Source: Antennarius striatus (taxonomy: Eukaryota > Chordata > Actinopteri > Lophiiformes > Antennariidae). From it: 64,000 bases of DNA. Shown here piece by piece: positions 23,854-53,389 of this stretch; positions within the stretch are counted from its first letter, which is position 1; the number at the start of each line of letters is the position of its first letter. The DNA lies in NCBI RefSeq assembly GCF_040054535.1, contig NC_090794.1, forward strand, positions 1,363,501-1,427,500. The letters are read 5' to 3'. The notes under the pieces were generated by a model, which was not told where the DNA came from, did not search any database, and saw only the letters and a list, made by a program, of their open reading frames with translations. A program made the position numbers and the translations under genes.

Positions 23854-26012
23854 TTTATTACCTCCGATACATTGTTTCGTTGAGCAATGGCAACTAGGCA
23901 GTTAAAAAAATACAGTACACTTAACTTAAACATTAAACCATTATAAAGCATACCTATAGCATACAAGAATAACTTTCATAAAATGTACATCTTTACAAAG
24001 TGTTTACAAATAAAACGTTAAAAAAAAGAAAAATAGGAAGAAAAGTGCAAACAGAGTTGATGAAGACTGATCATCCCCAACAGTGAAAACAGAGGACAAT
24101 AATGCACAATGAAAAAAAAAAGTACTTCATATTACTATTATAAGTTGCTTTTTGACGCACATTTCCTGATATAACAGTCAGCTGTGATCTTGTGCTTTTA
24201 AACTTTTATTGAGATTTGGAGTTTGAATTAAACAGTGCGTGATAGAAAGTCTGGAAACATTCACAGCATTCGATTCAAATTTTTGTCTTTGCCCCTGAAT
24301 CTGAATAAAATCACCTTTATAATAAATAACGTTTATTGTACAACTGATCTGTTTCTTAATGGTAATGTGGGCCAAAATAAATCGGACTCCTCTAATGATT
24401 TTTTTCAGATAAATCTGTTGAACTTTAAAAGTGAAACTAATTAAAGACCAATCATTGTGTGATGTCCATCGTGTGATCCTTCCAGGATGCATTATCAGTA
24501 GTGTGACAGTGTCCCGTAACGTAAACCAAGTAAACGAATAGCTGATTTTAATCTGAAAAATAAAGAAAATACAGTACTGTAGAGTTTGAACTATCTCTCC
24601 TTCGTGGTCCCTCTTAAAAACAAAGGTTACAGTTAGCGTGATTTAAAAAAAGACAAACATCATCCACTCGTCGAGACGCCTATTTCAGTCTACGTGTCCC
24701 CAGATCATAAGACGTAAAAACACCTGATTTATTCACAGATTTAAAATAAATATGACGTCCTACGGCTCCTTATTGATGGTCTAAAATATCTCCTGTTAAT
24801 ATTAAAGCGCGATACCCTGCGGATGACAGCGGCGGTAGGTCGGTAGAGTCAAATACAATAACTTCAAATAGACTTACAGGTACTTAAAGGAAGAGTTCTC
24901 CCACATAGTCTACTCAAGAAAAGGTCACCGGAAAGTCAAGATAATTTTATTCATTGACAATATTTTTGGAGCTACACAGCGAAGCAGTCCTGATGCATTC
25001 TGCAAGACAACTGAAGCAGATGGGGACTTGTTTTAAAACTTAAAGAACAACCAAAAGAAATTTAAATGGCTCCAGTTCAAGCTCAGAGTTTAACCAAGTC
25101 TCAAGTGAATAGTGAAGACTTCAACTGTAAGGATATCTGCAAATAACTCAAATTTAAAAGGTTGTTAAATTGTCCATTTAGATTAAACCATACAGAAGTA
25201 TGTTCTGTCTTCTGACAGAAATGTCTTTACATTCTAAAAGTGAACCCCCAACTCCTTTCTGTGTTTCAGAGAATGCTGCAAAGCCTTCTTGCCTTGAACA
25301 TACTCAACTTTCCATGAGTGAGTAAATCAAGACTAAATTGTAATTTTTATGTGAATCTTTCCTTTGAATTTTCGTATCCTTTGAAAGCCAATGTGTGTTC
25401 TTGACATGCAACAGTTTAGTTAACCCTACTACTTAAAAAAATGCCTTTAAAACTCTAGCAGAAGATTGCATTCCTTTTATTCAAAACCGTTTGATCGCTG
25501 AAGCACAATTAAAAAAACGAGAGCAACTCCTACACAAGTCAAGATTAACTAATGCTGAAAATGCAGTTTAAATAATCTTAACGACAAAGGAAAAGTTTGA
25601 CAGGGACTTGCCCATTACCAAAGATTGTTAGACTTTTGATAACTGATACTGGGCGTGACGCAGATGGTATTCCTTACAACCTGGAACAGATATCCTGAAT
25701 TGAAGAGTCATTTGAGTCTTCCTGACTCAAAGGAGGCTCACAAGCCATGTTGTTTGCTCTAAACCCATTAGACGTGATTGATTGTTGTTACTTTGTCCAC
25801 CTCTAGCTAAATATTCAATACCAGAACAAGAGGACCAGGAACTGCAGGAGGCGACCTTGATTTTAACCAATTGTGTGCATTTTACACCGAAGTCCAGTGA
25901 ATTCAGGTGTCATACGAATTGTTCGGAATTTGAAGAAGTTGCTTCTGATCTGAGGAGAGTCACGTGTGAATTAATTAATGGCGGTATGTTTCTACATATT
26001 TGGCTTTCAGAC
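23854..26012 (-). other. plekhg1: plekhg1 3' UTR (probable) with several poly(A) signals
   Basis: About 2.1 kb of A/T-rich, stop-dense, repeat-free sequence lies downstream of the plekhg1 stop. AATAAA signals on the minus strand lie at 25476-25481, 24946-24951 and 23854-23859. No other gene fits in the interval, so a long 3' UTR with alternative ends is the simplest reading. The real cleavage sites are unknown. Confidence 0.5.
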
Positions 26013-43592
<17,580 letters not shown>

Positions 43593-46045
43593 GCTGAGGG
43601 CGGAGCAGTAGCGCAAGGACGTGTGGCGAAAGGCCGGGTTGCGGAGGCAGCGGGCCGGAATGTCGACGGAGCTCAGGGCCGAGCCGGAGTCCGGGACTTC
43701 AGGAAGAGGAGGCAACACATCAGGCAGGTAGTTATAATCGTCTAGAGGAGAAAACGAGAGGAAGCAGGTTCAAATTTATCTGAAGTGTTAAAAATCTGAG
43801 TCTGTTGTTTTAGTTCACCTTGATTTGGAACGCCCCAAAGAAACGCAAACATTTGGTTTGTCATTGTCACAATAATGCTTTAGCCAACAATAAAGCATCT
43901 TATGTATAATTTAGACAATTTTATTATTCTGTTCTTTTTACTCCAATATCCAGTTATTTTCTTTGCATTTTTATTTTCAAATCACCTTTTATTCTCAATT
44001 TACGCTCAAAATCACACTTGTCCCTTTCAGATGTTGCTTATTTCGACCACTTACTGTTCTGTACTGTTTGAAAAATACTCCATTCATAATTATTATTATT
44101 ACTGCCTTGCAAGCGTGGAGTTAAGTGGTGATTGCCTGGAGTTCTTCCCTAAATTGCACAATCCAGACTCGGAGCTGCACAAATGCTCGTATTCCATCTT
44201 CAAACTGGACCGTATCTCCGTCAACCTGCAGCAACACGCCCACCCTCACCCACCCAGCGCTGCCGGGCGACTGCTGGTTGAGAATACTCCACAAACAAAC
44301 ACTCTACCTATTACATTTTTTAAATACATGTTTGTCACACCAGTCGTGATGGCTGGGTATAATTACTAAAAACAAATAAGCCCACGGTCTAGACTATCTC
44401 CAACTCTGGAACATGCCATCGTTGAAACCCCGGTGTTGCTAAACAAATGGTTGGACTTGTTATGCGTGTTGTTGATCTTAGCGACAATGATGTCGCCACT
44501 TGTTTTGGTTTCTTTTTCGCATTTTGCAAGAAACTATAAAAGTTTTTAGTTTCCTGAAGACCAGAAGAATGGATCTCTTGTTCCCCTCGTTGTTTTCCAG
44601 CGAGTTTTAAGATAATCTTGCACAAGAAGACTAGACAGAAGGTGCAGAAGGGCCCTTGAAACAGATTAGTCAGACCACTTAATGTCGAAGTGATTTAATG
44701 GCGCTCAAAAGTCCCATGCAGAGCCAGTAAAATTCAAATTAAACGTGTCTGTTAAAACTGCATCGAACCTGTATCCCCCTCTTTCAGACTAAGCCCTGAA
44801 AAGAGTCTCTATACAACGTTCACCTTCTTAAAATCTCTTGTTTAGCATCTTAATTCCTCACATTCCTGTTGACCGCAGTCCAACTGACCACCCGCCATAC
44901 GAGGACCGCTAGACCTCCAGGACTCTTCTAACCAAGGAAGCGTTTCAGACGAGGCGACAAGACATTTGTGTGAGCGCTAAACGTGTAAGCAGGACAGAGT
45001 TTAACGACGAGATGTAATGCTGAGAACGCCCCGCACCGAGGCAATGAATGGAATCCCTATTTCAGGAGGCGGTGTTGTGTGTTTGTGTGCGTCCAACTAC
45101 AAGAGTCTATTTGGCATCGAGCCGCTGCCAAAATGCCTCACAACCGTCTTTGTGGAGAGATCCGTTGGGATACGGTTACCGACTTCCAAGAACCTGGATT
45201 CTGGCCGGCTGAGGCGAAACCACACACGCGGAGTTTCGACCCCTCCAAGTTTCCCTTAAAGTTTTACAAGATTTCGCTTCACGGAAAGATGGGAAGAAGA
45301 AGGAGAGAAGAAAAGAGTGAGAGAAGGAACACGATAGAGTCTCAAACCAGCTCAGTGGGAGTTTGACACCATTGTCACGAAACGTCTTGATGCTCTGGTG
45401 TTGGGATCCAAATGCCCTTCAGGAACAGCGCCGTTGTCGTTTCATTGAGGTGAAAAATAAACTCCCCTCACTTCAAACAGCATCAGATCACAGACTCGCA
45501 TTCAAAAATATGAAAGGTGAAGCTGAGAAACAAGCTCAAAGCATCCTGGTGCAAACCCCCTCTCACCTTTCAAACAGGTACCTCTAGGGTCTTTTTTTAT
45601 ACGTCTGGTGACTTTAGCTTTAGCTTTAGCCAAGTTTGTCAGACTGGAGAACTCACAGGCCTGGTTCTGGAACCCACCACTGCACTGACAACATGTCAAG
45701 AAACCAGTAAAGTGTTGATTTATTGGCTGCTTAGCCAGTATTTTAAGTGGGTCGGTTCAAAAATATGTAATGAAATGACTAAATCACCAATGAACATATT
45801 CTTGTTTATTTAATGTGTAGAAAAGCAGCAGCGGTTGCACAGGTGCACTGGCACCTTGCTAAGCTAAGCTAGGGTCATCAGACACCCCCTGACTGAATGA
45901 AAACAAAAACTTATGTTCATTTTGTGGCAGAAATTTGGCTAATTTGCAGCTCAATGCTAAACTTTTCTCGCTAGCTATGATAAAGACTGAAAAGAAACGC
46001 AAAAGTCACGAGAACACACAAGCTACTTCTTTACTCCACCAATGA

Positions 46046-46140
46046 GAACGAGATCCGGTCTCACTGATGTCGTATCCATCCGCCAACATGTAAAGAACGA
46101 GATCCGGTCTCACTGATGTCATATCCATCCGCCAACACGT
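46046..46140. repeat. Two-copy 49-bp tandem duplication
   Basis: GAACGAGATCCGGTCTCACT..CATCCGCCAACA occurs at 46046-46094 and again at 46095-46140, with two or three differences (CGTATCC/CATATCC, ACATG/ACACG). Confidence 0.9.
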
Positions 46141-48364
46141 GGGTTATTTTTATGCACAGAAGGAGCGTAAATGTAAAACCGAGTCTTCATCAGTTGTTTA
46201 GAAGAAACCTGCTAAAATTTTTGATGTCAACCTCCATCATCATCATCATCATCCGTCCTGTTTCTCTGAAACATCATGACGTTGCTTTTCTCAACAGAAT
46301 AAAAGTCCTTTCTTCAGAATTCCTTGTGTGAAGCTGCGATTTTTCTGCGGCGCCGTGCCAAGAAAAACACAAAAGGGTTGGAGCGTCCAAAAACACAAGT
46401 GGAATGATAAGAGCATTTCCCTCAGAGGGGTTTGGATCCCATCCATCCTGCATGTGTCAGCAGACAAACTGTTAAAAGCCCGACACGGGGAGGAATCCGC
46501 ACTGAAGCAACACATTCAATTTAACTTCTGGCTTTCTGATTAGCGTCATATTAGCAGGTATTCAACCCTTTGGCAAATCTATGATATTTACCTCCTTATC
46601 ACGGGAGGTGGTGTGCTCAGATCTCTGCAAGTTCCACACAAAACGCATTACTTTTATCATTCCAAAGATAACGCTAACCTGAGCTAACAGCTTAATGGTC
46701 CCCACGCCGGCTTTCAGCCACATGTGTGATCGCTGAGCGTTGGCGGTGAAACCCAAACATCTCCCCAGAGGAGATTGCTCCATCCTGTATTTGCCCAACC
46801 CTGCTTCCCACCTTCCAGCTTCATGTTTGGGGGGGCACACCCCTGGCCGTTTCCTGGGTGAACTGGCTCCATGCACACACACATGCACATACAAAGAGAG
46901 CAAAGATGGCCAGGGTTTAGTTACCTCCCCTCTAGATTATGTTCAACCCGATCCTTGTAAGTGATGTCTAATTATGGTCCAAAGCTTGCAGGTTGGGACT
47001 GTTTCTCCTCGGTGTATGAGGATTAGCTCGCCAGGGTTGCTTTTCCTGCCAAAGGAGCGAGCGCCGGAACAACCTGGCTTTCATTTAGCTCTGAAAACAC
47101 AAAGGGTAGGGGCGCAGCATCGTTCAGCTGACTTTAATATGTCGGTCTTGAGGCCTGTCCGGACAGCAAACAGCCAGAACCAGGAGGAACCAGTCGGAAC
47201 AGACTGTGTACACAGAGGGTTCTCACAGCTTGACTTAAAATCTCAAGAAACTCATCGACATTGAAATGCGTTTCCATGGTTACTGTTGTGAGAATCGGCT
47301 GTATTTGTTTGTACATTTTGGAAAATTTGCCTCCGTCTTCTTCGGTTGTTGAAGATAGTGTCGCGAAAAATGTCGCAGCGAGACAATTTTTTGAGAAGAT
47401 TCACTTACTTTCGTGCAGTTATGAAACAAATTGTGTTTATTGTTTCTCTTTTGATCACTGGAATAAGTTTTAGAGGGAAAAACAAAAGTAAAAATATTGA
47501 AAATTTAATTTGTGGATAATTTTGCGATGGTGAAGCCTAAACTCTAATAAAGATGCACATGTCAGCAGAATGCCATCTCTATTCGTGTTCATTCACTCGT
47601 GCACATGTATGACAAACTAATGGAGATGCAACAAGCCACTCTACCTGTCCGGTCAGGTTTAATGACTCATGCTGCACTTAACCCGTCCACTTGAGGCCAA
47701 CACTTTATGACCACCTGAAGGGCACTTTATCCTGGAGTGGTCGGCAAACAGCCGCCGCCGTCATTTACGACCCTGAAGCCGTTCCGTAACGGGCCAATCA
47801 ACGTCCGCTGGGGAAATTTAAAGTATTACGTCAAAAACCATCCTTATGTTTATCATCAGCTCTTCAGGATCTGTAATCACCGGTTTTAAAACTAATGCAA
47901 TAAACTGGAAATGAAGAGTTGCTGCATCAAAGCAACGTCCAGGGAGGATCGACGAGCTGTAAAACGCAGCTAAAGAGAATCAAAAAGGGAGTTAGAGACA
48001 AAAACAACCCGGAAAATACCTGCTTGCCGTTAGATCTGGTCTTCACAGAGCGAGAACCTGGTCACACCTGAGGGGGAACGGTTCAGGGTCACTTTGGAGA
48101 CGCCAAAAGTTCACGCCGACCAAGAACAGTGCAGATACTCTCTGGATGAGCCTGGAATGACTGCGTGTGTTCGGGCGTGTGCACCGTCCATGCAGTCATA
48201 AATTTAATAACCTTCCATTCAGACTCTTGTGGTTAAAGTACTTATTTATATCTGACATGTGGACTCATGTTTGAGAGCTGGCGCCAAGAAAGACAAACTC
48301 AAGCATGGAGGAAGAAGCTGGACTTGAACGCACCACAAAGACAAGAGATGGCGTAGACTCCGTA

Positions 48365-48379
48365 CCAGCAGGGGGCGCT
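48365..48379 (+). promoter_or_regulatory. CTCF-like motif
   Basis: CCAGCAGGGGGCGCT, 15 of 15 to the CTCF core. It lies upstream of the main plekhg1 coding block. Confidence 0.55.
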
Positions 48380-51300
48380 AGCCAAAGGAAACCACAGGAC
48401 TTCATCCACCGCCGTACGCCAATGTCACTGGACAAGAAACACTAGATTTGTCAACCACATATTTTTAAGGCTGGATTCTTTATTTAATGCAAAAAAGAGA
48501 AAGTCTGCGACCTCAAAGCAGCAACACAAGGTTGAGTTGGACGAGAGGTAACATCTGCCCAACAACTTCCTGTTACTCATGTCTTTCATCTGTTTAAGCG
48601 ATACAGCTTTTAAAGTGATGATGATGGTCAATCAGCTGGTGTGTCTGGAAAACCGTGTCGTGACGAAAGCGACTCTTCGTTATAAGTTTTTCTTTGATGA
48701 GGTTTTTCTTTGACGTAATTTCCAATGTGACGTCAATGAGGAAACACGAGGACAACAAGTCGAGTCAGAGCGCGGAATGACTGTCCCCTTTCATTGATCC
48801 ATCCCTTCTCTGCTTCTTCTTTCATTCCTGTCTTTAGTTTCATCCCTACTTCCCCTTCAAACCCTCTGATTGGTCGTAAAGTGACTTTGCCGTGTCCACA
48901 CGAGTGCCGCAGGACATTCCTCTGAGCCCGGACCATCCCTCTCCCAGCAAATGCTACGCTAAGTAAAAATACACATCGACCACCGCGGCTCCTGTTTGCA
49001 TTTGGAGGACATGTGTTCCAAACACGCCCTGCCCACGCTCGAATTACCGAGTCTCAGCGGGGAGCATTTACGACATGTTGGGTGTCTTTATTTTGTAATG
49101 TTGGGGCATTTTCAAGGACTTATTGTTGAAGTGGAATGTTTTAAATTTGGATTGTGGTAGCGTTAGCTAAAAAGTTTTTGTTAAACTTCTGAAGACGAAG
49201 TGAAGATATCTTGTTTGATGTTTGATGTCTACAACTACTCGTCCAGTACAGTCTCCTGCTTTCATGGGTCACGGGGGTTGCTGGAGTGGATCCAAGCGGA
49301 CTCACGGGCACAAAATCAATCAAATTGATGTTAATTTTTTTTAAAAATCAGAGGAAAACCAGATGATTTTCAATCCGATTCAACCCGACAGGACTCGACC
49401 ACACGCTTCTCTCACACATCCTCTAATCAACTCTGTTTGTCCGTGTGGCTTCTTGTTTGTGCAGCAACGCCATGCGGCTTCTTGCAGAAGTTGTTATTTC
49501 ATGGCGACGACAGGAAACATGGCGGGAAAACGTGGCTGGAGGACAACAGCGAGATATGGTGAGAAATGAGGAGGAGAAGACCCAAAGGAATGAAAGTAGG
49601 AAGAAGAGATGAGAATCGAGGCCAAAGGTCGGACACCACCCACTTCCATTGCCTTTCCCATTATTCCGCTCACTCCATCTCAATTTTGAGACTTGTTGAA
49701 GGACTTTAACTCGTCACGGCGTTGCCTCCAATAGCACGCCATGTGCTTCGTTACGGCCCGACATCATTCGCCGTGTCCGCTTGAGGTCGGCCCTCTTCGT
49801 TCCTGATAGAGACACAGTCTTGATCTCAAGTGACGCTAAAGACCTTAAGGTGTCACTCAGGATTTCACAGGCCGGAACTGAGCCCAACGCCTGCAGGAGA
49901 AAAGATGCCAAAAAAGACCAGGACCCGGCTTTTCCAGCCGGCGAACACGCCGGTATGAAAATTACCATCAAGAAAAGGAGACGAAACAAACATTGCGGTA
50001 CAAAATTGTGCTGCTTAATAGACTTGTGTGTCTTTTTATAACCCTACAAATAAGCAGCTAACACAAACACGAGCACAGCTGGGAGGCTAATTGCCAACAA
50101 ATGGCTTTTTCTTTTCTCGCGTTGGTTGTAAAACCGCTGAAACAACATTCACGGGCGCGTTCGCACATTTTGAACACACATATTAGCGCCCTGTCCTCTT
50201 CAGGTTGTGTTTACGAGCCTCTGTTTGTCGTCAACTCTTTGGACACCGGTTGAGGAATGTGCAGCGAGAGCTAAACCGACCGCACCGGTGTTTACCCTCT
50301 GTGGGAAAATATGTCCACCTGCAATCTTACACCTCCCTATTTTCAGAAGCGCACCCTCTCACACCCGCCACCGGGACACCCCTGCAACCCCCCACCCCCC
50401 AAGTGTGACACACTAGCCTCATTCCCTGGAGAGCACACTACCATAGGTATGCACACTCACTTTGGACTGTTTTAGGCAGATTACGCCGATGGGACCTGAC
50501 CCCCCCACCTCATGCCTCCTCCCTCCATAGGCCTGCAGTTCCTCACACGTGAGTGCTCAGGATTGGGAGGCAGATGTCCTCCACCTCCCCAGAGGACCGG
50601 CCTCACACGGTGGAGGGGAGGAGGAGGACGGAGGGGTCCATTGTCTCCAGCACCTCTAAACCAAAGAGTTTGCTCTAAACAGTAATTATTCTGCCCCCCC
50701 TCCTCTTCTTCTCTGCTTTCCTACACCCCCCATTTGTAGCCACCCAACAACTGCTGCCCTCAAGGCTCTAATTTGGGTCACGGGCAGCTGAATAGCGATA
50801 AATGTGCTGCCAATAAAAGATAAAAGAAGAAGAAACGCGCTTTCCACGTCGGCAACTGGCGACAAGAATCTGCAGCACCAGTAGGAATTTAACGTCTGCA
50901 AGAAGGAGAACACCCTCCATTCATCTGCAGGGGTGGGAAACCAACCAGTTCATACAACCGGGATGGATGCTGGAAACACACTTCACACCGTACCGTCAGC
51001 CGAGGGAAAATTATAACACATGCTGCATAAAACCGCCACCGCCGTCCGAACCATCGGAGAACAGCTGCTGCAGGAAGTTTGTCCAGATGCCACTTTGGAA
51101 GAACCACTTTTGATTTCTGGGATGCCTTAGGATGTCTCATTCAAGTGGGGACACCCACCCACTAGGATGGGGTTCACACCTGCACGGGACCGCCGCCTCC
51201 TCACCTCAAGGAGGCGGGAAGCATCACGTCAAAAAGGGAACTCTCCTTCTTACCAGTCGGCATCGCGGCGTCGGTTCTCCTTCAGCGGCGATCGGAGCGC

Positions 51301-52110
51301 CTGAGGCGGATAGACGAGAAAGAGAGGCGCAAGTTGAAGGAGTTCCCTTCAGCAGATCACATATCCACGGTATTCCAAAGAGAATTCCCAGCAAAGGCCA
51401 GGAAAATGAATTCCTTTAGACGTCCCAGGGTCTCTTGGTCATGCTGATCCTTCCTCCCAGGAGCCAAACTCCCAGACTTCAGCGTGCCGAGGATCTCCTC
51501 CGTCCTCTCCGACTGCATGTGTGCAGTCCCGGAGTGTTCATGTGTGTGTTTGCACGAGTGTGTTTGTGTGTCGGAGTGAATGGCCTCTGCTCCCAACTGC
51601 TCCCTCCCTGCTGGGTCTTCCCCTCCCCCTGACTCCTCCCCCTCTCTCTTCCACAGCAAATTACAAGGAGCCGGGAGTTCAACGAGAAGTGCCTCCTCTA
51701 CTTTTTCCTCTCTTTCATGTTTTCTCCACTCTGTCATTTACGCCTCCTCTTCTCTCGATCCAAAAAAATCTTTCGGAACTTCTCGTTTGGTCCTGTCCCA
51801 AAAATGCTCACACGGGCCGGCAGACACCTTTTTTAGCCTGCAACTCTAGAGATCACACACAAACACACACTTCACAATGCAAAGAGAGAGAGACAGGGTG
51901 TGAGTGTGTATGTGTGTGTGTTTGGAGGGGGGGTTGACGGCCGATTGGCTCAAACAAAAGCTCCTCGTCTTCTGCGGGACACTGCAACGCTCATTGTGTC
52001 CCAGATCAGAGGAAAAGCGGACTGAATGGGCGTCCAAAATGTCAGATGTGGGATTCGAGACTATCTAAGTCTTCAACGTGAAATGACAGCTGGTTATCAT
52101 CCTCCTAGTT

Positions 52111-52135
52111 GGGGTTGGGGTTGGGGTTGCGGGGG
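52111..52135 (+). other. G-quadruplex-type tract
   Basis: Three GGGGTT units followed by GCGGGGG give four G4/G5 runs with loops of 2-3 nt, satisfying the usual intramolecular quadruplex rule. Confidence 0.7.
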
Positions 52136-53344
52136 AGACAACAGTCTCTATTTGTATTTCAGAATTTAATGTGGCCTATTCCAGGCATAGACCAGGCCTC
52201 CCAACGAGTTTCATGGAGACTTGTCATAAACTTTGCAAACCAGCCAAACATCCATGGTGGGGGGTCGTTACCTGTCCAGAATTCATGGATTTGGGATAAA
52301 CTTTAAATATATGAGACTAGAAAATCTAAGGATCTTTTTCATCTGACTCTTGCTTCCGATTGCTTTACAGGTGAATTACGTCATCAATCGATTCCAGTAG
52401 ACGCAATGTAAGTCAAAAAACATTGTAAGTTGAATTAACACGTCTCCAGGATGAATTGAAGATAAACTGAATTTTAATTATGACTGCATTTTTCAATAAT
52501 AATTGGTTAAAAATGAATCTATTTAAGATTTTTTTTTTTTAAAAACCTACATGTAACGGAATTTCCCTCGGATCTATCTTACAATCGAGAATAACATAAC
52601 TTGAAATGATGTAACCGAGGGATACCAATATTCTGGATGTCCTCTTCCAACGATAATCTCTGCTGTTCATTCCGAAGGTTCAGTCTGTTGCCAACGTCTA
52701 ACTAATGCTAACGTCGGAAGATCCAAAAACTAAAGCAAACAGATAGACGGACATCGATGGACATCGACGGACTTCAACGGTCTGGGATTTCCTGAGTTTC
52801 TGCTTTGGGCAAAAGACCCAACCTCAAGGACCCTTTAATCCCAGTCTATGACCCCGCCCCGCCACTGGCCACCAGCGCTTGAAAGCGTCAGTTGATTCCC
52901 ATATGGTCAACACACGTGATACAAAAGGCCTCCAGCCTCCCGCACTGAGGCTTGGGGTGTTGACCATCACTCGTCCTTCTTTAAGGACGGGGACCAGTCC
53001 CAGCAGCATGAGGTCTTGCTTACCCCACCTACTCCACCTCATCAACACAATAATAGAGACCCCCTGGACTCCCCCCCGTCTCTCTCGCACTGACCAGACC
53101 CATGGACCACGACCCCTCTCTCTAATGGTCTGAAGGTCCGTTGACCCACGAAGCCCCTGAACCTCCAGTCCTCCTACAGACTCCGCCCATCGCACACACA
53201 GTAATGAGCTCCTGCAGCTCAGCAAACACTCGGAGGCGGCTCCTGGACTCCTGCGTTCAGCCAAGCAAGACAGGGTGATGACAGAACCCAACAGCAGCAG
53301 AGCAGCTTATCTGATGCCCCCCCATTTCAACCCCCCCAGTTTAC

Positions 53345-53389
53345 CTCGATGGCCAGCAGATCATTCAGGGTGTCGCCCAGGCTAGCCAT
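53345..53389 (-). CDS. plekhg1: Candidate upstream exon of plekhg1
   Basis: Minus-strand ATG at 53389 opens MASLGDTLNDLLAIE and runs into a good donor, ATCGAG|GTAAAC. The frame stays open upstream to possible acceptors (TTGAAG|AGGAGC or TCATAG|CGCTTG). It ends in phase 0, while the exon opening at 43741 needs one leftover base, so it cannot join directly to the PLEKHG1 frame. Either a small exon lies between, or this is 5' UTR with an upstream ORF. Confidence 0.3.

Larger units (their letters stand above)
43742..53344 (-). other. plekhg1 5' intron or upstream DNA
   Basis: 9.6 kb with no supported exon. It contains a two-copy tandem duplication (46046-46140), a strong CTCF-like motif (48365-48379) and a G4-type tract (52111-52135). 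An open minus frame at 52824-53291 has no recognisable domain. Short compositionally balanced patches could be regulatory. Confidence 0.6.

Noticed and set aside
52824-53291. 155-codon open frame on the minus strand
   Set aside because: No recognised family or splice context tying it to plekhg1; GC-rich DNA gives chance frames of this size.
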